NCBI GenBank assembly: GCA_007570785.1
Contig: ML660774.1
Location: forward strand, 7,207,969-7,271,968
Reading direction: 5' to 3'
Length of the DNA stretch: 64,000 nucleotides
From: Antilocapra americana
Taxonomy: Eukaryota; Chordata; Mammalia; Artiodactyla; Antilocapridae
Below are positions 10,961-21,788 of this stretch, in pieces (the first letter of the stretch is position 1; each line of letters opens with the position of its first letter). Both the position numbers and the translations under genes were made by a program. The notes under the pieces are model-generated. The model searched no databases. It worked only from the letters and a program-made list of their open reading frames with translations, and was not told the DNA's origin.

Positions 10961-11659
10961 AACGCATCACCAGGCGTCCGGACTGCCCTGGATTTCACAA
11001 AGAGTCCAAGGAAGGGCAAAGAGTAAATTGTGGTGGCTCAGCCCAGAAGTCTGCAGTGCCAGGAGACGCCCTTTCGCGTCTTCCACCTTCAACCACCTGC
11101 CTTCTGACTCCTTGGGGCGGGGGCATCTGCAGGGAGGCGCCCTGGGGGTCCTGAGGGCTTTCCTTTCCTATTGGCTTTGGCAGAGAACTTGCGTGATCCT
11201 TTTAACCTGGTTTCACCCCACCCTGCCATGCGGTTTCGCCACAGTCCCTGGCTGAGAAATGCCCTGCTCTGGACTTCTGCAGAGCGCTGGACATGAGGCC
11301 AACAGGACAGATGAGCCCCAGGATAGTTGGACCGACACCACTCAAGGACAGTGTCCACCTGCCAAGTTCTGAGGGCCTGTTCGCGGCTCAGCCCTGGCCG
11401 TAGGTTTTGAGGGTTTCTGTCTGCGTGTATGCGATGTCCATTGGGGCCTCCCAGAGCCCAGCGCAGTTTTTTTCAGGCTCCTGGTCCAAATGGTATTTTT
11501 CCTCTTAGCTCCTGAGGCCTGAGGCCTGCCAGGTCTCCTCCTCTAATACCAGGGGCCTAGTTACAGTCGCACTTGTGCCCAGTGGTGGATGGAGAACTCT
11601 CGTCTAGTACTGCTTTGAATTGGAGGCATGAGAAGAATTAGAATAAACGCCTCTAACAA
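10961..11659. other. Flank of CpG island, nothing named
   Basis: GC falls off gradually here. There are two CCAAT-type pentamers on the minus strand (plus-strand ATTGG near 11170 and 11430), which would be upstream of a leftward promoter but farther than usual. A short tandem (GAGGCCT twice) lies near 11515-11530. No repeat family or exon is recognised. Confidence 0.35.
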
Positions 11660-11790
11660 TGACAGATAATCTCTCCTAAAACATTTCACATAACCTTATG
11701 AAGTGGGTGCAGTCTCTATTCCTTTTTCACAGATGAGGCCCAGAGAGGTTGAATGCTAGGGAAGGCAAAATTATGTGGGAACTTAGGCAG
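11660..11790 (-). mobile_element. MIR fragment, antisense
   Basis: The antisense MIR core is visible as 'CACAGATGAGGCCCAGAGAG' followed by 'GTTGAATGCTAGGGAAGG', after 'ACATTTCACATAACCTTATG'. Ancient and diverged. Confidence 0.55.
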
Positions 11791-12271
11791 TCTGCTTCCA
11801 GAGTGCGTCCATAATAGTCAGGGGAAGGGTACAGATACTTCTGCTCAGGTGAACTTGTGCTGGCTGAGGCCTCAAGCACTCAGGTAGAGGCCATGATGAT
11901 ACCCTAAGGACTTCTCCTGGGCTCCTCTCACTGGCTCAGAGCATCTGCTTTGGCAGCAGCTCTCATCTCCTTCATGTGGTACAGCGATGGTGAGGCAGCC
12001 CACACTCCAGTGGCCTCGGCAACAGTTCGCTTCTCCTAGGCTCTCTTCTCCAGTTAGATCTGCTAGCTCTAGACTCTCCATTTAAAACAAACAATGGACT
12101 CCACTTTCATTTTTATTCATTTCCACTTGGCTAATCCTGGATTTAGATCTCTGTCCAGGTTTCCTTCTCCTCACTTGTGGTTTCATCATTTCAGTCCCTC
12201 TCTTACCCCCTGACTTCTCCAGCCAGTCCTCCAGGCTTGGTGCCTCTTCAGATGCTTCCCAAGATCTGTGG
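11791..12271. other. Stretch without recognised gene or repeat
   Basis: Single-copy-looking DNA between the MIR fragment and the MLT1 stack. Minus-strand frames (11872-12081, 12082-12309) are short and carry no known motif. Confidence 0.35.
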
Positions 12272-12358
12272 TGTACTAGTTTGCCAGGGCAGCCACAACA
12301 CAGTGCCACAAACTGGGTGACTTAAACAACAGAAAGGCATTATTCTACAGTTCTGGAG

Positions 12359-13898
12359 AAGAACTATACAAAAAAAAACTTAATGACCTGGATAACCACG
12401 ATGGTGTGATCACTCACCTATAGCCAGACATCCTTGAGTGCAAAGTCAAGTGGGCCTTTGGAAGAATCACTATGAACAAAGTTAGTGGAGGTGATGAAAT
12501 TCCACCTGAGCTATTTCAAATCCTAAAAGATGATGCTGTTAAAGTGCTGCACTCAATATGCCAGCAAATTTGGGAAACTCAGCAGCAGCCACAGGAATGG
12601 AAAAGGTCCATTTTCATTCCAAACCCAAAGAAAGGCAATGCCAAAGAACACTCAAACTACCGCGCAACTGCACTCATCTCACAGGCAAGCACAGTAATGC
12701 TCAAAAATCCTTCAAGCTAGGCTTCAACAGTAAGTGAACTGAGGGCTTCCAGATGTTCAAGCTGGATTTAGAAAAGGCAGAGGAACCAGAGATCAAATTG
12801 CCAATATCCAGTGATCATCAGAAAAGCAAGAGAATTCCAGAAAAACACTCCTGCATCATTGACTACATCATTTGACTGAGTAGATCACAACAAACTGTGG
12901 GAAATTATTAAAGAAATGGGAATACCAGACCATCTTACCTGCCTCCTGAGAAACCTGTATGCAGATCAAGAAGCAACAGTTAGAACCAGACATAGAACAA
13001 TGGACTGGTTCCAAATTGGGAAAGGAGGATACTGTATACTGTCACCCTGCTTATTTAACCTCTATGCAGAGTACATCATTTGAAATGCCAGGCTGGAAGA
13101 ATCACAAGCTGGAATCAAGATTGCCAGGAGAAATATCAATAACCTCAGCTTTGCAGATGACACCATCCTTATGGCAGAAAGTGAAGAGAAACTAAAGAGC
13201 CTCTTGATGAAGATAAAAGAGGAGAGTGAAAAAGCTGGCTTAAAACTCAACATTCAGAAAGTGAAGATCCTGGCATTTGGTCCCATCACTTCATGGCAAA
13301 TAGATGGGGAAACAATGGAAACAGTGAGACTTTATTTTCCTGGGCTCCAAAATTACTGCAGATGGTGACTGCAGCTATGAAATTAGAAGATGCTTGCTCC
13401 TTGGAAAAAAAGCTATGACAAACCTAGACAGCATATTAAAAAGCAGAGACATTACTTTGCCAAGAAAGGTCTGTCTAGTCAAAGCTCTGGTTTTTCCAGT
13501 AGTCATGTATGGGTGTGAGAGTTAGACTATAAAGAAAGCTGAGCAACAAATAATTGATGTGGTGTTGGAGAAGACTCTTGAGAGTCCCTTGGATTGCAAG
13601 AACATCAAACCAGTCAATTCTAAAGGAAACCAACCCTGAATATTCATTGGAAGAACAGATGCTGAAGCTGAAGCTCCAATACTTTGGCCACCTGATGCAA
13701 AGAGCCAACTCACTGAAAAAGACCCTGATGCTGGGAAAGACTGAAGACAGGACAAGATGGTTGAATGGCATCACTGACTCAATGGACATGAGTTTGAGCA
13801 AACTCTGGGAGATGGTGAAGGACAGGGAAGCCGGGCATGCTGCAGTCCATGGGGTTGCAAAGAGTTGGACACAACAGAGCAACTGAACAACAACAACA
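12359..13898 (+). mobile_element. BovB (RTE) LINE, 5'-truncated, 3' complete
   Basis: About 1.5 kb of the reverse-transcriptase end of BovB. It starts in 'GAACTATACAAAAAAAAACT'; a frame at 12472-12720 covers the early RT region. Motif A is damaged near 12857-12890 and the frame breaks several times. The polymerase YADD box reads FADD at the nucleotides 13150-13161. Downstream frames (13171-13368, 13554-13886) carry the C-terminal region. The 3' end is (AAC)n-like. It is inserted in MLT1 with a perfect 8-bp duplication TTCTGGAG at 12351-12358 and 13900-13907. Not functional. Confidence 0.95.
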
Positions 13899-14099
13899 TT
13901 TCTGGAGGCTAGATGTTCAAGATCAAGGTGTTAGCTGGGTTGATTCTCTCTGTAGGCTGTGTGGAGAGAATCTGTTCCAGCCTTCTCTCTTTGTCTTGGG
14001 AATAGCTATCTTTTCCCTGTATCTCCTTGTGTGGTTTTCCCTCCCTAAATGCCTGCGTTCAGATTTTTCCTAATAAGGATATCAATCAAACTGGATTAT

Positions 14100-14308
14100 G
14101 GGCTTCCCTGATGACTCAGCAGGGAAGAATTCCCCTGCAGAGCAGGAGACATGGGTTCAATCCCTGGCTCAGGACGGTCCCTGGAGGAGGAAATGGCAAT
14201 CCACTCCAGTATTCTTGCCTGGAGAATCCCATGGACAGAGAAGCCTGGCAGGCTACAGTCCATGAAGTCGCCAAGAGCCATGCACAGCTGAGCATGCACA
14301 CATGCATA
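14100..14308 (+). mobile_element. Bov-tA SINE inside MLT1
   Basis: Head GGGCTTCCCTGATGACTCAG, 'GGTTCAATCCCTGGCTCAGG', body 'CCACTCCAGTATTCTTGCCT', tail 'GCACAGCTGAGCATGCACAC'. It interrupts the MLT1 LTR in the 'CTGGATTATG'/'TTGATTAAGG' region, giving a short imperfect duplication. Confidence 0.92.
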
Positions 14309-14455
14309 TTGATTAAGGTCCATGATAATGACTTCATTCTAACATGACTACCTCTGTAAAGACTTTGTCCCCAGGTAAGGTCACATTCTGAGGTCCTGGG
14401 GGTTAAGACGTTAACATAAAAATGGCGGGGGTGGTTCTCACTTCCAGCCATAACA

Positions 14456-14811
14456 TGTCACAGTTGTCACTGGGTATTTCCTCTTATCCTTTCCTCTCCA
14501 AAACACTTTTTTCCTAATCGCTTTGTGTAGTCCGCAGTTCTTGCCCTTCATGCAGGCGACTTACAGCTCTAGATCAGGACGTCACAAAACTGGGGACTAC
14601 GTCTCGATTCCTAGCCTGCTGGCAGAAGCAACTTCATTCCCTAGAAGTTCAGGTTTTCCCTCTGGAATTAAAGGGGCTAGAGGAAATCATTTCGCAGGCC
14701 CATTTCAGCACTAACACTTTTAAAAACCTTTGCTCCCTAATCATTTCAAAAAGTGTAACAGTTTATGGTGTTGTCCTGTGACCATCAGCTAGAGACTTCA
14801 TGGGGAGAAGT
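14456..14811. other. Stretch without recognised feature
   Basis: No repeat family or gene recognised. A 63-codon plus-strand frame (14523-14714) has no familiar sequence. Confidence 0.35.
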
Positions 14812-14890
14812 ATTGCACAGAGGTTGAGAACACAGGCTTTGGAGTTGGGCCAACCTTCATGAAGCCCCATTCCACCTCTGTTAAACAAGA
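14812..14890 (+). mobile_element. MIR fragment
   Basis: 'GAGAACACAGGCTTTGGAGT' and 'CCATTCCACCTCTGTTAAAC' match the 5' portion of MIR. The 3' part is lost or unrecognisable. Confidence 0.55.
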
Positions 14891-16067
14891 TTAAAAGCAG
14901 GTACCTTACATAGAAGGATGTGACTAGGGCTGACTGACTATGGCTTCAGTCTTTTTTCATTAAATGAAGGTTCTGGACTCCATGGTTGGGAGCTCCATTT
15001 TGTGACTCAAGGAGAAGTAGGACTCCAATCTCAGGCTTCTTTGCTACTACTTTCTTCCAAACATAGCTCTAGCCAAGTGACCAAGAGCCAAGTGGATGTA
15101 GCAGTGGAACACATTTCAATGCAAGCTTGAGTCTTTTCAGTTGTTCTCACCCCCACTGCATTTTGGCTTGATTAGAATTCTGTGGCTAGTTCAAACTGGA
15201 TCCAAATCCTCATCTGTCTAGAACTGATCCCTCTGTTTTCTAGAGAAGCTAAAGAGAGTCAAAGTCCTCCTCTGGGGGCCAGCTGAGGGGCAGGGTGATA
15301 GTGGCCTTGTCTCCAGAACTCTCACAGTTGCTACCTGCAAAGTTGTGATGATTATTAATCATCTACATCTATCGCTCTTAAGCATGGTTCTCTGAACTAA
15401 GCCACATCAATTAGTAATAGCCAATGTGCTTTTACTTCCAGACCTTGGAAGGGGGATGGTTACAGAAAGGGCTGGCAGCAGTGGTTTGGTGTCTATCTCT
15501 CAGTCTGTTTGGAGGCTCTACCTTTGTTAGGCATATAACTGTCTTCCCCTGAAACTGGAAGTGTCTGGAGAGCCAGTTCCGTATCCTATTAATCTTCATA
15601 AACCATCATCTCCTCTGCAAGTCCTAGCATAATATTTACACATGGTATGTACTCAGTTGTTAAGCTGGACATATTTTTCTAACTATTCATATGTGATCAA
15701 CCAAGCCTGGATCCAGGTTTTGTGGAGCTGTAAGTTTATGTAAGTTAGAGGGCCTCCTTAAGAAAATTACAAACTTGGATACAAAGGAGAATGTTTCTTT
15801 AGACTGAAAGTGAAAATCAGAGTAAATTTCAAGAATTTTATTATTCTCTTTAGCATCTCTGAAAAATGGATGGATCAGTTCTAGACAGATGGAGATTTGG
15901 ATCTAGCTGGAATTAGCCACAAGATTTAGAAATTTGAATGTATTATTATATATTTCAAAAAAAGTAGGGAAAATCTAAACATTTTAGCAATTTTTTCCTG
16001 CCTCTATAATAAGTTTCTCCCCTTAACATTTTGGCTTCATGCTCATTAATTGTTTCTTTATATGAGT
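14891..16067. other. Stretch without recognised gene
   Basis: AT-rich, with stop codons in all frames at short spacing and no ruminant SINE over about 1.2 kb. I see nothing I can name. Confidence 0.4.
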
Positions 16068-16188
16068 TTGTGTTTTTGGCCTTGATGCCCTGCTTGTGGG
16101 GTTTTCATCTCTCAATTGTGTATCGAACCTGGTCCCTTAGCAGTGAGAGTGTGGAGTCCTAACCAGTGGACCACCAGGAAATCCCTTA
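16068..16188 (-). mobile_element. CHR-2-type SINE, antisense
   Basis: Starts 'TTTTTGGCCTTGATGCCCTG', continues 'GTGTATCGAACCTGGTCCC' and ends in the complement of the head, 'GAGTCCTAACCAGTGGACCA' then 'CCAGGAAATCCC'. Confidence 0.85.
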
Positions 16189-16760
16189 CCGTTTATTTTT
16201 CAGAACAGTTTTAGATTTACAAAAAAAATTACAGAATTTCTATAAACCCCACACCCCATTTCTGCTATTATTAACATCTAACATTAGTCTTGGAAAAGGA
16301 AATGGCAACCCACTCCAGTATAGTATTCTTGCCTGGATGAATGAATGAATCCCATGGACAGAGGAGCCCAGAGGACTACATGCCATGGGGTCGCAAAGAG
16401 TCAGACAGGACTGAAGCAACTTGGCAGCGACATTAATCTGGGACATTTGTTAAATTTAATGAGCAAGCATTGATAGATTTTTTTTTATAACTAAAGTTTG
16501 CACTTCATTAACATTTCCTTTTTTTTTTTTTTTACTTAATGTTCTTTTTCTGTTCCCAACCAGACGCTATATTATACATTTTGTAATTACATCTCCTTAG
16601 ACTCCTCTCGGTTATGACAGTTTCCCAGATAATCCTTGTTTTTGACCTTGACAGTCTGAGAAATACTGGTCTTTTTTATTTTGTAAAATGTCCTCCTATT
16701 GGAATTTGTCTGAAATTTTTCTCACCGTAAGCCTGGGATGTGGATTTTGGGGAGGAAGGC
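16189..16760. mobile_element. Old L1 3'-end relic, split by a Bov-A SINE
   Basis: Phrases such as 'AACAGTTTTAGATTTACAAA', 'TAAACCCCACACCCCATTTC', 'TTGACCTTGACAGTCTGAGA', 'TTTGTAAAATGTCCTCCTAT' and 'GTGGATTTTGGGGAGGAAGG' resemble 3' regions of ancient mammalian L1 elements. It is interrupted at 16291-16429 by a younger SINE. Subfamily and orientation uncertain. Confidence 0.45.
16291..16429 (+). mobile_element. Bov-A-type SINE (single A unit) with internal short tandem
   Basis: 'AAAAGGAAATGGCAACCCAC', a duplicated 'GTATAGTATTCTTGCCTGG' and an internal GAAT repeat (GATGAATGAATGAATCCCAT). The tail is 'GGACTGAAGCAACTTGGCAG'. The target duplication is ACATTAGTCT at 16281-16290 and ACATTAATCT at 16430-16439. 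The head is missing, so it is a monomeric or truncated insertion. Confidence 0.9.
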
Positions 16761-17204
16761 CACATAAAACAGTTTTATAATAAAAGTTTCTATTAAAATA
16801 ATAGAAGAAAAGTTCATTCTTTCCCTCTACATGGCTGACAGAATTTTTCCAAGTGGTAGTTCTGATTAGATGTTGGTGAGAACCAAATCCAATGCTTTCC
16901 ATTTCAAATGAGCACAGATCTGAGGAATTTTCAGCAGCATAGCTTCTGGCTATATAACCTTTCACTTCGTATTTCTCTTTCATCACCCACGTGCTTCCAG
17001 ATGCATTAGGACTGGTTGATAAGGAGATATGACTGCTAACTCTGAACTTTTCTGCCAAGATGCTGGGTGAGTTGACAGAGAGAATGGTGCTGAAGGCTTT
17101 ATTATACTCGGGCATTATAAATGTATTATACATGCAACTGACTGAACATCCCTATATATCTCCCTAAAGCCACAGTGGTGCATGCCCAACTCCATTTCTC
17201 CTTG
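16761..17204. other. AT-rich stretch with a chance-length minus-strand frame
   Basis: A 145-codon frame runs on the minus strand from 17133 to 16696. Its sequence shows no domain I recognise, and its 3' third overlaps the L1 relic. A frame of this length is expected by chance a few times in 64 kb read in six frames, so I do not call a gene. Confidence 0.4.
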
Positions 17205-17414
17205 TGTGTATTGGTGTACTCAGTTGTGTCCGATTCTTTGTGACCCCATAGACTGTAGCCCGTCAGGCTCCTCTGTCCATGGGATTCTCTAGGCAAGAAT
17301 ATTGGGATGGGTTGCCACTTCCTACCCCAGAGGAATCTTCCTGACCCAGGGTTTGAATCTGCATCTTTTGCAACTCCTACATTGGCAGGCGGACCAACTG
17401 CACCATCAGTTCCC
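17205..17414 (-). mobile_element. Bov-tA SINE, antisense
   Basis: Tail complement 'TGTACTCAGTTGTGTCCGAT', body 'GACTGTAGCCCGTCAGGCTC' and 'TGGGATTCTCTAGGCAAGAA', head complement 'GACCAACTGCACCATCAGTT'. Moderately diverged. Confidence 0.9.
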
Positions 17415-18249
17415 CTTAGCTGGGTGCTAAAATCTACCTGACCACTTTAGCCCTGCCAAGGGAGGGGTGGTGACAGAGGGGATTTAGAGAGTGGCAACAG
17501 TTAACTGATAACTGATTGCAGCTAAATTATCTTAGCTTTGCAAATTTTGCAGAAATACTGGACTATGTGAACATGTTGCTAGAGCCCCTTCCCAGGTCTT
17601 TCAAGGGGCTCTTGTAAGGGAGGGGCCCTGAAATTCAGCCAGGTTAGCTTCATGGTTGGCAGGAGTTTTGTAGGACTGTTACTGTGCCACTGCTCAGATT
17701 TGCTGGAGCAGCTCTCTCGGGCTTCCCTCAAAACGGACACTGTTCTGCAGCTACTGATGATTATTACACAGTCTTTAATGGCCCTAATTAAGCCCCAGCC
17801 CTCCCTTCTCCCACATCCCTTTTATTTTTTAAATGTACCTGAAACACCAACTTTGTGAATTTTGTGCAGAAGAGCTAGTCCAGAACTGCGCAGGCAGGGA
17901 CCTCTCTGGGCATGCCACTCTTCCTACCTGGTGAGGGCCCACCAGCTCTCCTAGACCTGGTCTCCAGGCCCTCTCCTGGCTTTGCAAGGCCACTCCTTCC
18001 AAACTCCATCCCGCACCCCCACAACAGTACACTTTGTTTCCTGAAGTGGGATGAAAGTTTTTGTTAGTCCATCAGATAGAAATTAAAACTACCCCAATCT
18101 TCCAATTCAATTAGCTTCTCATTGTTCTCTAGTAAAATTCAAACTCTTTTTATCAGAACTTCTAAGATGCTTTTCATAAGATGCTGGTTGGTTTCCTCAC
18201 CAACCAGCTCTCTGCCCACTCCCCTCTCCAGCTGGATGGAACTATTTGC
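17415..18249. other. Stretch without recognised gene or repeat
   Basis: Mixed composition. The frames present (17652-17858, plus; 17829-18032, minus) are under 70 codons and unfamiliar. Confidence 0.35.
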
Positions 18250-18378
18250 ATGCAGGTTAAAAGCAGAGGTTTTGGGGTCAGACTGCTAAAATTCAAATTC
18301 CACAATTTCCTGGTAATAGATCAAGGGCCAAAAAACCCCTCTTGTCCCTGGCTTTCTTATCTGCCAAATGAGAATGTT
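18250..18378 (+). mobile_element. MIR SINE, diverged
   Basis: 'AAAAGCAGAGGTTTTGGGGT', 'CAGACTGCTAAAATTCAAAT' and 'CTTATCTGCCAAATGAGAAT' follow MIR order (head, variable body, 'TTTCCTCATCTGTAAAATGG' core). Confidence 0.6.
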
Positions 18379-18390
18379 ACTGTGTTTTGT

Positions 18391-18619
18391 GGGCTTCCCA
18401 GGTGGTGTTAGTGGTAAAGAATACACCTGCAATGCAAGAGACATAGGATATACGGGTTCAATCCTTGGGTAGGGAAGATCCCCTGAAGGAGGACATGGCA
18501 ACCCATTCCCTTATTCTTGCCTGGAGAATCCCATGGACAGAGGAGCCTGGCAGGCTACAGTCCAAAGGGTTGCAAAAAGTTGGACATGACTGAGCAGTCG
18601 ACTAAGCATGCACTCACAC
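18391..18619 (+). mobile_element. Bov-tA SINE, full length
   Basis: Head GGGCTTCCCAGGTGGTGTTA, body 'TTCTTGCCTGGAGAATCCCA', tail 'GGACATGACTGAGCAGTCGA'. The target duplication is ACTGTGTTTTGT at 18379-18390 and ACTGTATTTTGT at 18620-18631. Confidence 0.95.
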
Positions 18620-18756
18620 ACTGTATTTTGTTCAACGTAAATCACAATCAGTTGTAAGATGCGCCATTACTTTATGTATCCCTGGGGAAAAAAAGCTGCC
18701 CATTGTAACTGCAAGACATTATCAATTGGAAGATGCATCCTATATTGATTAGCTTT

Positions 18757-19215
18757 TATAGCACATCACCTTAAAGTGGCTTAAACAGCAATCATTTGTT
18801 AGCTTATGATTCTGTGGGTTGTCACTTGGGCTGGGTTTATCCGGGCAGTTCCTCTGTTGGTTTCTCTTGGGTTCTCTCCTTCAACTGGTCAGCTGGTAGA
18901 TAAACTGGGGCTGGATGGTCTGAAGATGGCCTTGCCCACAGGTTTGATGATCATCAGGCTATTTGCTGGGGTGCCTTAGTTCTCTTCCAAATGGCCACTT
19001 CAGTAAGTTAGTTAAGCATGTTCAATCAGTGGTCCCAAGGCTCTAAACTCTCTAAGCTCAACAAAGGGGACAACTGCTTTTCAAATCTCTGTTTACATCA
19101 TGTTTGCTGATGTTCCATTGGTCAAAGCATAACATTGTCAAAAATCCACGTGAGAAAAAATTACCAAAGGACATGGATACAGGGAGGGGAACCATGATGG
19201 CCGTTTTGAAATACA
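18757..19215 (-). mobile_element. Ancient LTR/MER-class repeat, family uncertain
   Basis: 'GTGGCTTAAACAGCAATCAT', 'GATTCTGTGGGTTGTCACTT', 'GATGTTCCATTGGTCAAAGC' and 'GACATGGATACAGGGAGGGG' occur in the order of a common mammalian repeat that I recognise but cannot name securely. The strand is assigned by analogy with antisense MLT-like elements. Confidence 0.45.
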
Positions 19216-20384
19216 CATATATCAAATAATCATGTTGTACATCTGAAACTAATGTTTTATGTCAATTATGTCTCAATTTAAGAACATAAAGGAGAAAAGA
19301 AACATTCACTACAGGGAACATAGAGTTTAGGAATGTTTATCTTGTTTGTAGCTTTCATTTATAAAGATGGAAGAGAGTAGAGCTTCAAGTCAGAAGCCAG
19401 CAAAATGGAAGAGATTGAAAATAAAATAGGGAACAGGGTTTACTGGTAGAGTTAGATCTCAATGTTGGAAGAGAGATGGGAGGCAAATGTTTTTGAAAAC
19501 AGTTAGCTTCTAGGAGAGGAAAACACTTTTTTTCTGGGTCCGGAGGGAAAGCGGTACAAGAGCAAACAGATAAAATTGGAAAATATTACAATTGAAAGAG
19601 AAAGGAATTCTACTGTTCACAATGACTAAAGCAAGTCAAATAGTCTCCATTCTAAACAGTAGATACTCATAAAGACTTCCTCCTCATCGCCCATTTCCAT
19701 CAGAGATTATGAATCCTGCTGTCCTTTTGTGTTTACAGAAGAAGTAGTACTTTACAGTAGAAATAATGTTTCTGTGGGGTTTTGCCAAGGAAACAGTTCC
19801 TTGATCAACCTGAACACATGTAGGACTGTCCAGTTCAATGGACAACAGTGGTATACACTGCTTTCCCTAAGGAGTTTCTGCTCTGGCGCACTCCTGGCAG
19901 GTCCACCATTTGAGCCTTCCAGCCATACATAAACTTTACTTAGAGTCCATGGGGTTTAAAGAACTAAAGCTCCCCATTCACAACCACTACTGCTCTGAAA
20001 AACCACAAACTCCTGGAATGTCACTCTAAGTGTCCCTGTCAGTGTAGGGTGACAAAATGAAATGTATCCCCAAGAGAGCTCCTTTCAAAGTATTTAAATA
20101 TGAATCACAGCCCTGTTCTCCAAACATGGTGCTCTCTCTTTTCTCTCTTTTCTCTCGGCGATCACTCAGCCAACCTACTAGAGGCATACTCAAAACAATA
20201 CTTTTGAAAGTGTGTTTTCTGCTTATTAGAAGAAAAGTATAATTCCTGAAAAAAAGAAAATTCTATGTCTGGTTTTTGAATAAGCACTTGGAGAGATGGA
20301 CAGATATATAGATGATGAGACATAAATAGATATGGATGGATGCACAGATGGAATAGGTGTGTTTGGAGTATAGTAGGCCCTATG
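19216..20384. other. AT-rich stretch without recognised gene
   Basis: A short old-repeat phrase (ATCATGTTGTACATCTGAAA at about 19229) is seen at the left edge; otherwise nothing is nameable. The 19729-19932 frame (67 codons) is unfamiliar. A GATA-type short tandem (GATGGACAGATATATAGATG) lies near 20297. Confidence 0.35.
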
Positions 20385-20575
20385 TAAGTTGTGTCCAACT
20401 CTTTGTGACCCTTGGACTGTAGCCCACCAGGTTCCTCTGTCCATGGGATTTCCCAGGTAAGAATACTGGAGTGGGCTGCCATTTCATTTTCCAGGGAATC
20501 TTCCTAATCCAGGGATAGAACCTGCATCTTCCACAATGGCAGGTGGGTTCTTTACCACTGCGCCATCAGGGAAGC
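20385..20575 (-). mobile_element. Bov-tA SINE, antisense
   Basis: 'GTGTCCAACTCTTTGTGACC', 'GGACTGTAGCCCACCAGGTT', 'TCCATGGGATTTCCCAGGTA', ending in the head complement 'ACTGCGCCATCAGGGAAGC'. Confidence 0.92.
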
Positions 20576-20619
20576 ATCCAAGTAAGGACAATTATGTTGT
20601 TTAAAAAAAGGACCTTTAT

Positions 20620-21240
20620 GTCTATGACATAATGTCTACAAAGCACTTAGTATACTGCTTGGCACCAGTGAACACTCCTCTATAATTATTAGTCTTTTTC
20701 TTTCTTTGGAAAATCTTTGCATCTGTTCTTTCCACCTGCAACCTTTACATTCTTATTTATCCTCCAAAAACCTAACTGAGGCATCACTTTCTTCAGGACA
20801 CACACACACACATTTGTTGTTTAAGAGTATTTGCTGCTCCTAGACTACCTGTGGTTCAGACCCAAGGCCTTTTGCTGTAGCAGGTTTGTTTATGCCTTTG
20901 GGCCTGTGGCCTGGCTTGGAGCTTCTTGACAGCAAATACTAGACTCCTTCCAGCCCTGTGCCTGGCTCTTGATACGTGTTTATATAATTGAACTGATAAG
21001 TCACCTCTGGTAGAACTGCTTCTCATTCCCTTAGGAGCAATCTTTCCTTCCTCTGGAGGTGCTCCCACAGCTCTTCATACCGTTTCTGGTTCAGGTCTTG
21101 TCACAGTTGTGATCATGTGCCTGTGTAATATGCCCACATACAGACTGTGTCTTATTCACCTTTATATGTCACGAAGCCCCTGTGGTATGCCTGGTGGTAA
21201 CGGGTGAGTTATCTACAAATACCTATTAAATGCATGTGTT
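20620..21240 (+). mobile_element. Old MIR/L2-type relics
   Basis: 'CAAAGCACTTAGTATACTGC' with 'TTGGCACCAGTGAACACTCC' resembles a MIR 3' end at 20630-20690. 'TTTCCACCTGCAACCTTTAC' and 'AACCTAACTGAGGCATCACT' resemble the L2 3' region at 20700-20810. A short (CA)n lies at about 20801-20812. The rest to 21240 has only weak L2-like phrases. Confidence 0.4.
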
Positions 21241-21344
21241 AAATGTATAATAACAGAGTTTCAAATATCCATTCCTCTTATACTCAGAAAGTATAAGAGG
21301 AAGGCAGGTGGCAGGAACTGGCTTGGGTTAGGTTAGCCTGGAAT

Positions 21345-21449
21345 AGGCCTGGGGAGACCAATTTTTCAATTCTGGCTTTTTCATCAATTAACTGTATGAT
21401 CTGACCTTCAGATTGGGCTTTACCCGTCTGTGCTTCATTGGTGTCAAGT
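21345..21449 (+). mobile_element. MIR fragment
   Basis: 'CAATTCTGGCTTTTTCATCA', 'ACTGTATGATCTGACCTTCA' and 'TACCCGTCTGTGCTTC' follow MIR order. It ends where a CHR element inserted. Confidence 0.5.
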
Positions 21450-21464
21450 TTAAAATGCTTTGCA

Positions 21465-21749
21465 TGGGGCTTCCTTGGTGGCTCAGTAGTACAGAATCCA
21501 CCTGTCAATTCAGGAGACACAAGTCTGATCCCTGATCTGGGATGATGTCACAGGCCGTGGAGCAACAAAGCCATGTGCTGCAGCTACTGAGACCTTGTGC
21601 CCTGGAGGCTGTGCTCCCCAACAAGAAAAGCCACAGCAATGAGAAGCCTGCGTGCTGCGGCCAACAGTAGCCCCGGCTTGCCGCAGCTAGAGAAAAGCCT
21701 GCACAGCAACAAACACCCAGCACAGTCAAAATTAAATAAATAAATTTAT
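21465..21749 (+). mobile_element. CHR-1-type SINE, full length
   Basis: Head 'GGGCTTCCTTGGTGGCTCAG', then the CHR-1 body with 'GGCCGTGGAGCAACAAAGCC', 'GCTGCAGCTACTGAGACCTT', 'AACAAGAAAAGCCACAGCAA', 'TGCCGCAGCTAGAGAAAAGC' and an AAATAAATAAATTTATTTT tail. Approximate target duplication TTTAAAATGCTTTG at 21450-21463 and TTTAAAGATACTTTG at 21750-21764. Confidence 0.9.
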
Positions 21750-21788
21750 TTTAAAGATACTTTGGAAGCGTAAGATAATTCTGCTGTG

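Larger units (their letters stand above)
12272..14455 (-). mobile_element. MLT1 (ERVL-MaLR) LTR, antisense, split by BovB and Bov-tA
   Basis: The antisense MLT1 order runs in three pieces. 12272-12358 has 'TGTACTAGTTTGCCAGGGCA' and 'GTGACTTAAACAACAGAAAG'. 13908-14099 has 'AGATGTTCAAGATCAAGGTG' and 'CTAATAAGGATATCAATCAA'. 14309-14455 has 'GACTACCTCTGTAAAGACTT', 'AAGGTCACATTCTGAGGTCC' and 'GGGGGTTAAGACG'. The pieces join in consensus order once the two insertions are removed. An old LTR relic with no internal retroviral sequence. Confidence 0.75.

Noticed and set aside
9872..11026. 384-codon plus-strand frame and overlapping 255-276-codon frames through the CpG island
   Set aside because: Long frames occur simultaneously in several frames and on both strands, and the products are Pro/Ala/Arg/Gly-rich low-complexity sequence. 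This is what GC-rich, stop-poor DNA gives by chance.
16696..17133. 145-codon minus-strand frame in AT-rich DNA
   Set aside because: Its 3' third overlaps an old L1 relic, no domain is recognisable, and a few frames of this length are expected by chance in 64 kb.
20801..20812. Short (CA)n as a microsatellite of note
   Set aside because: Only about six units; unremarkable.
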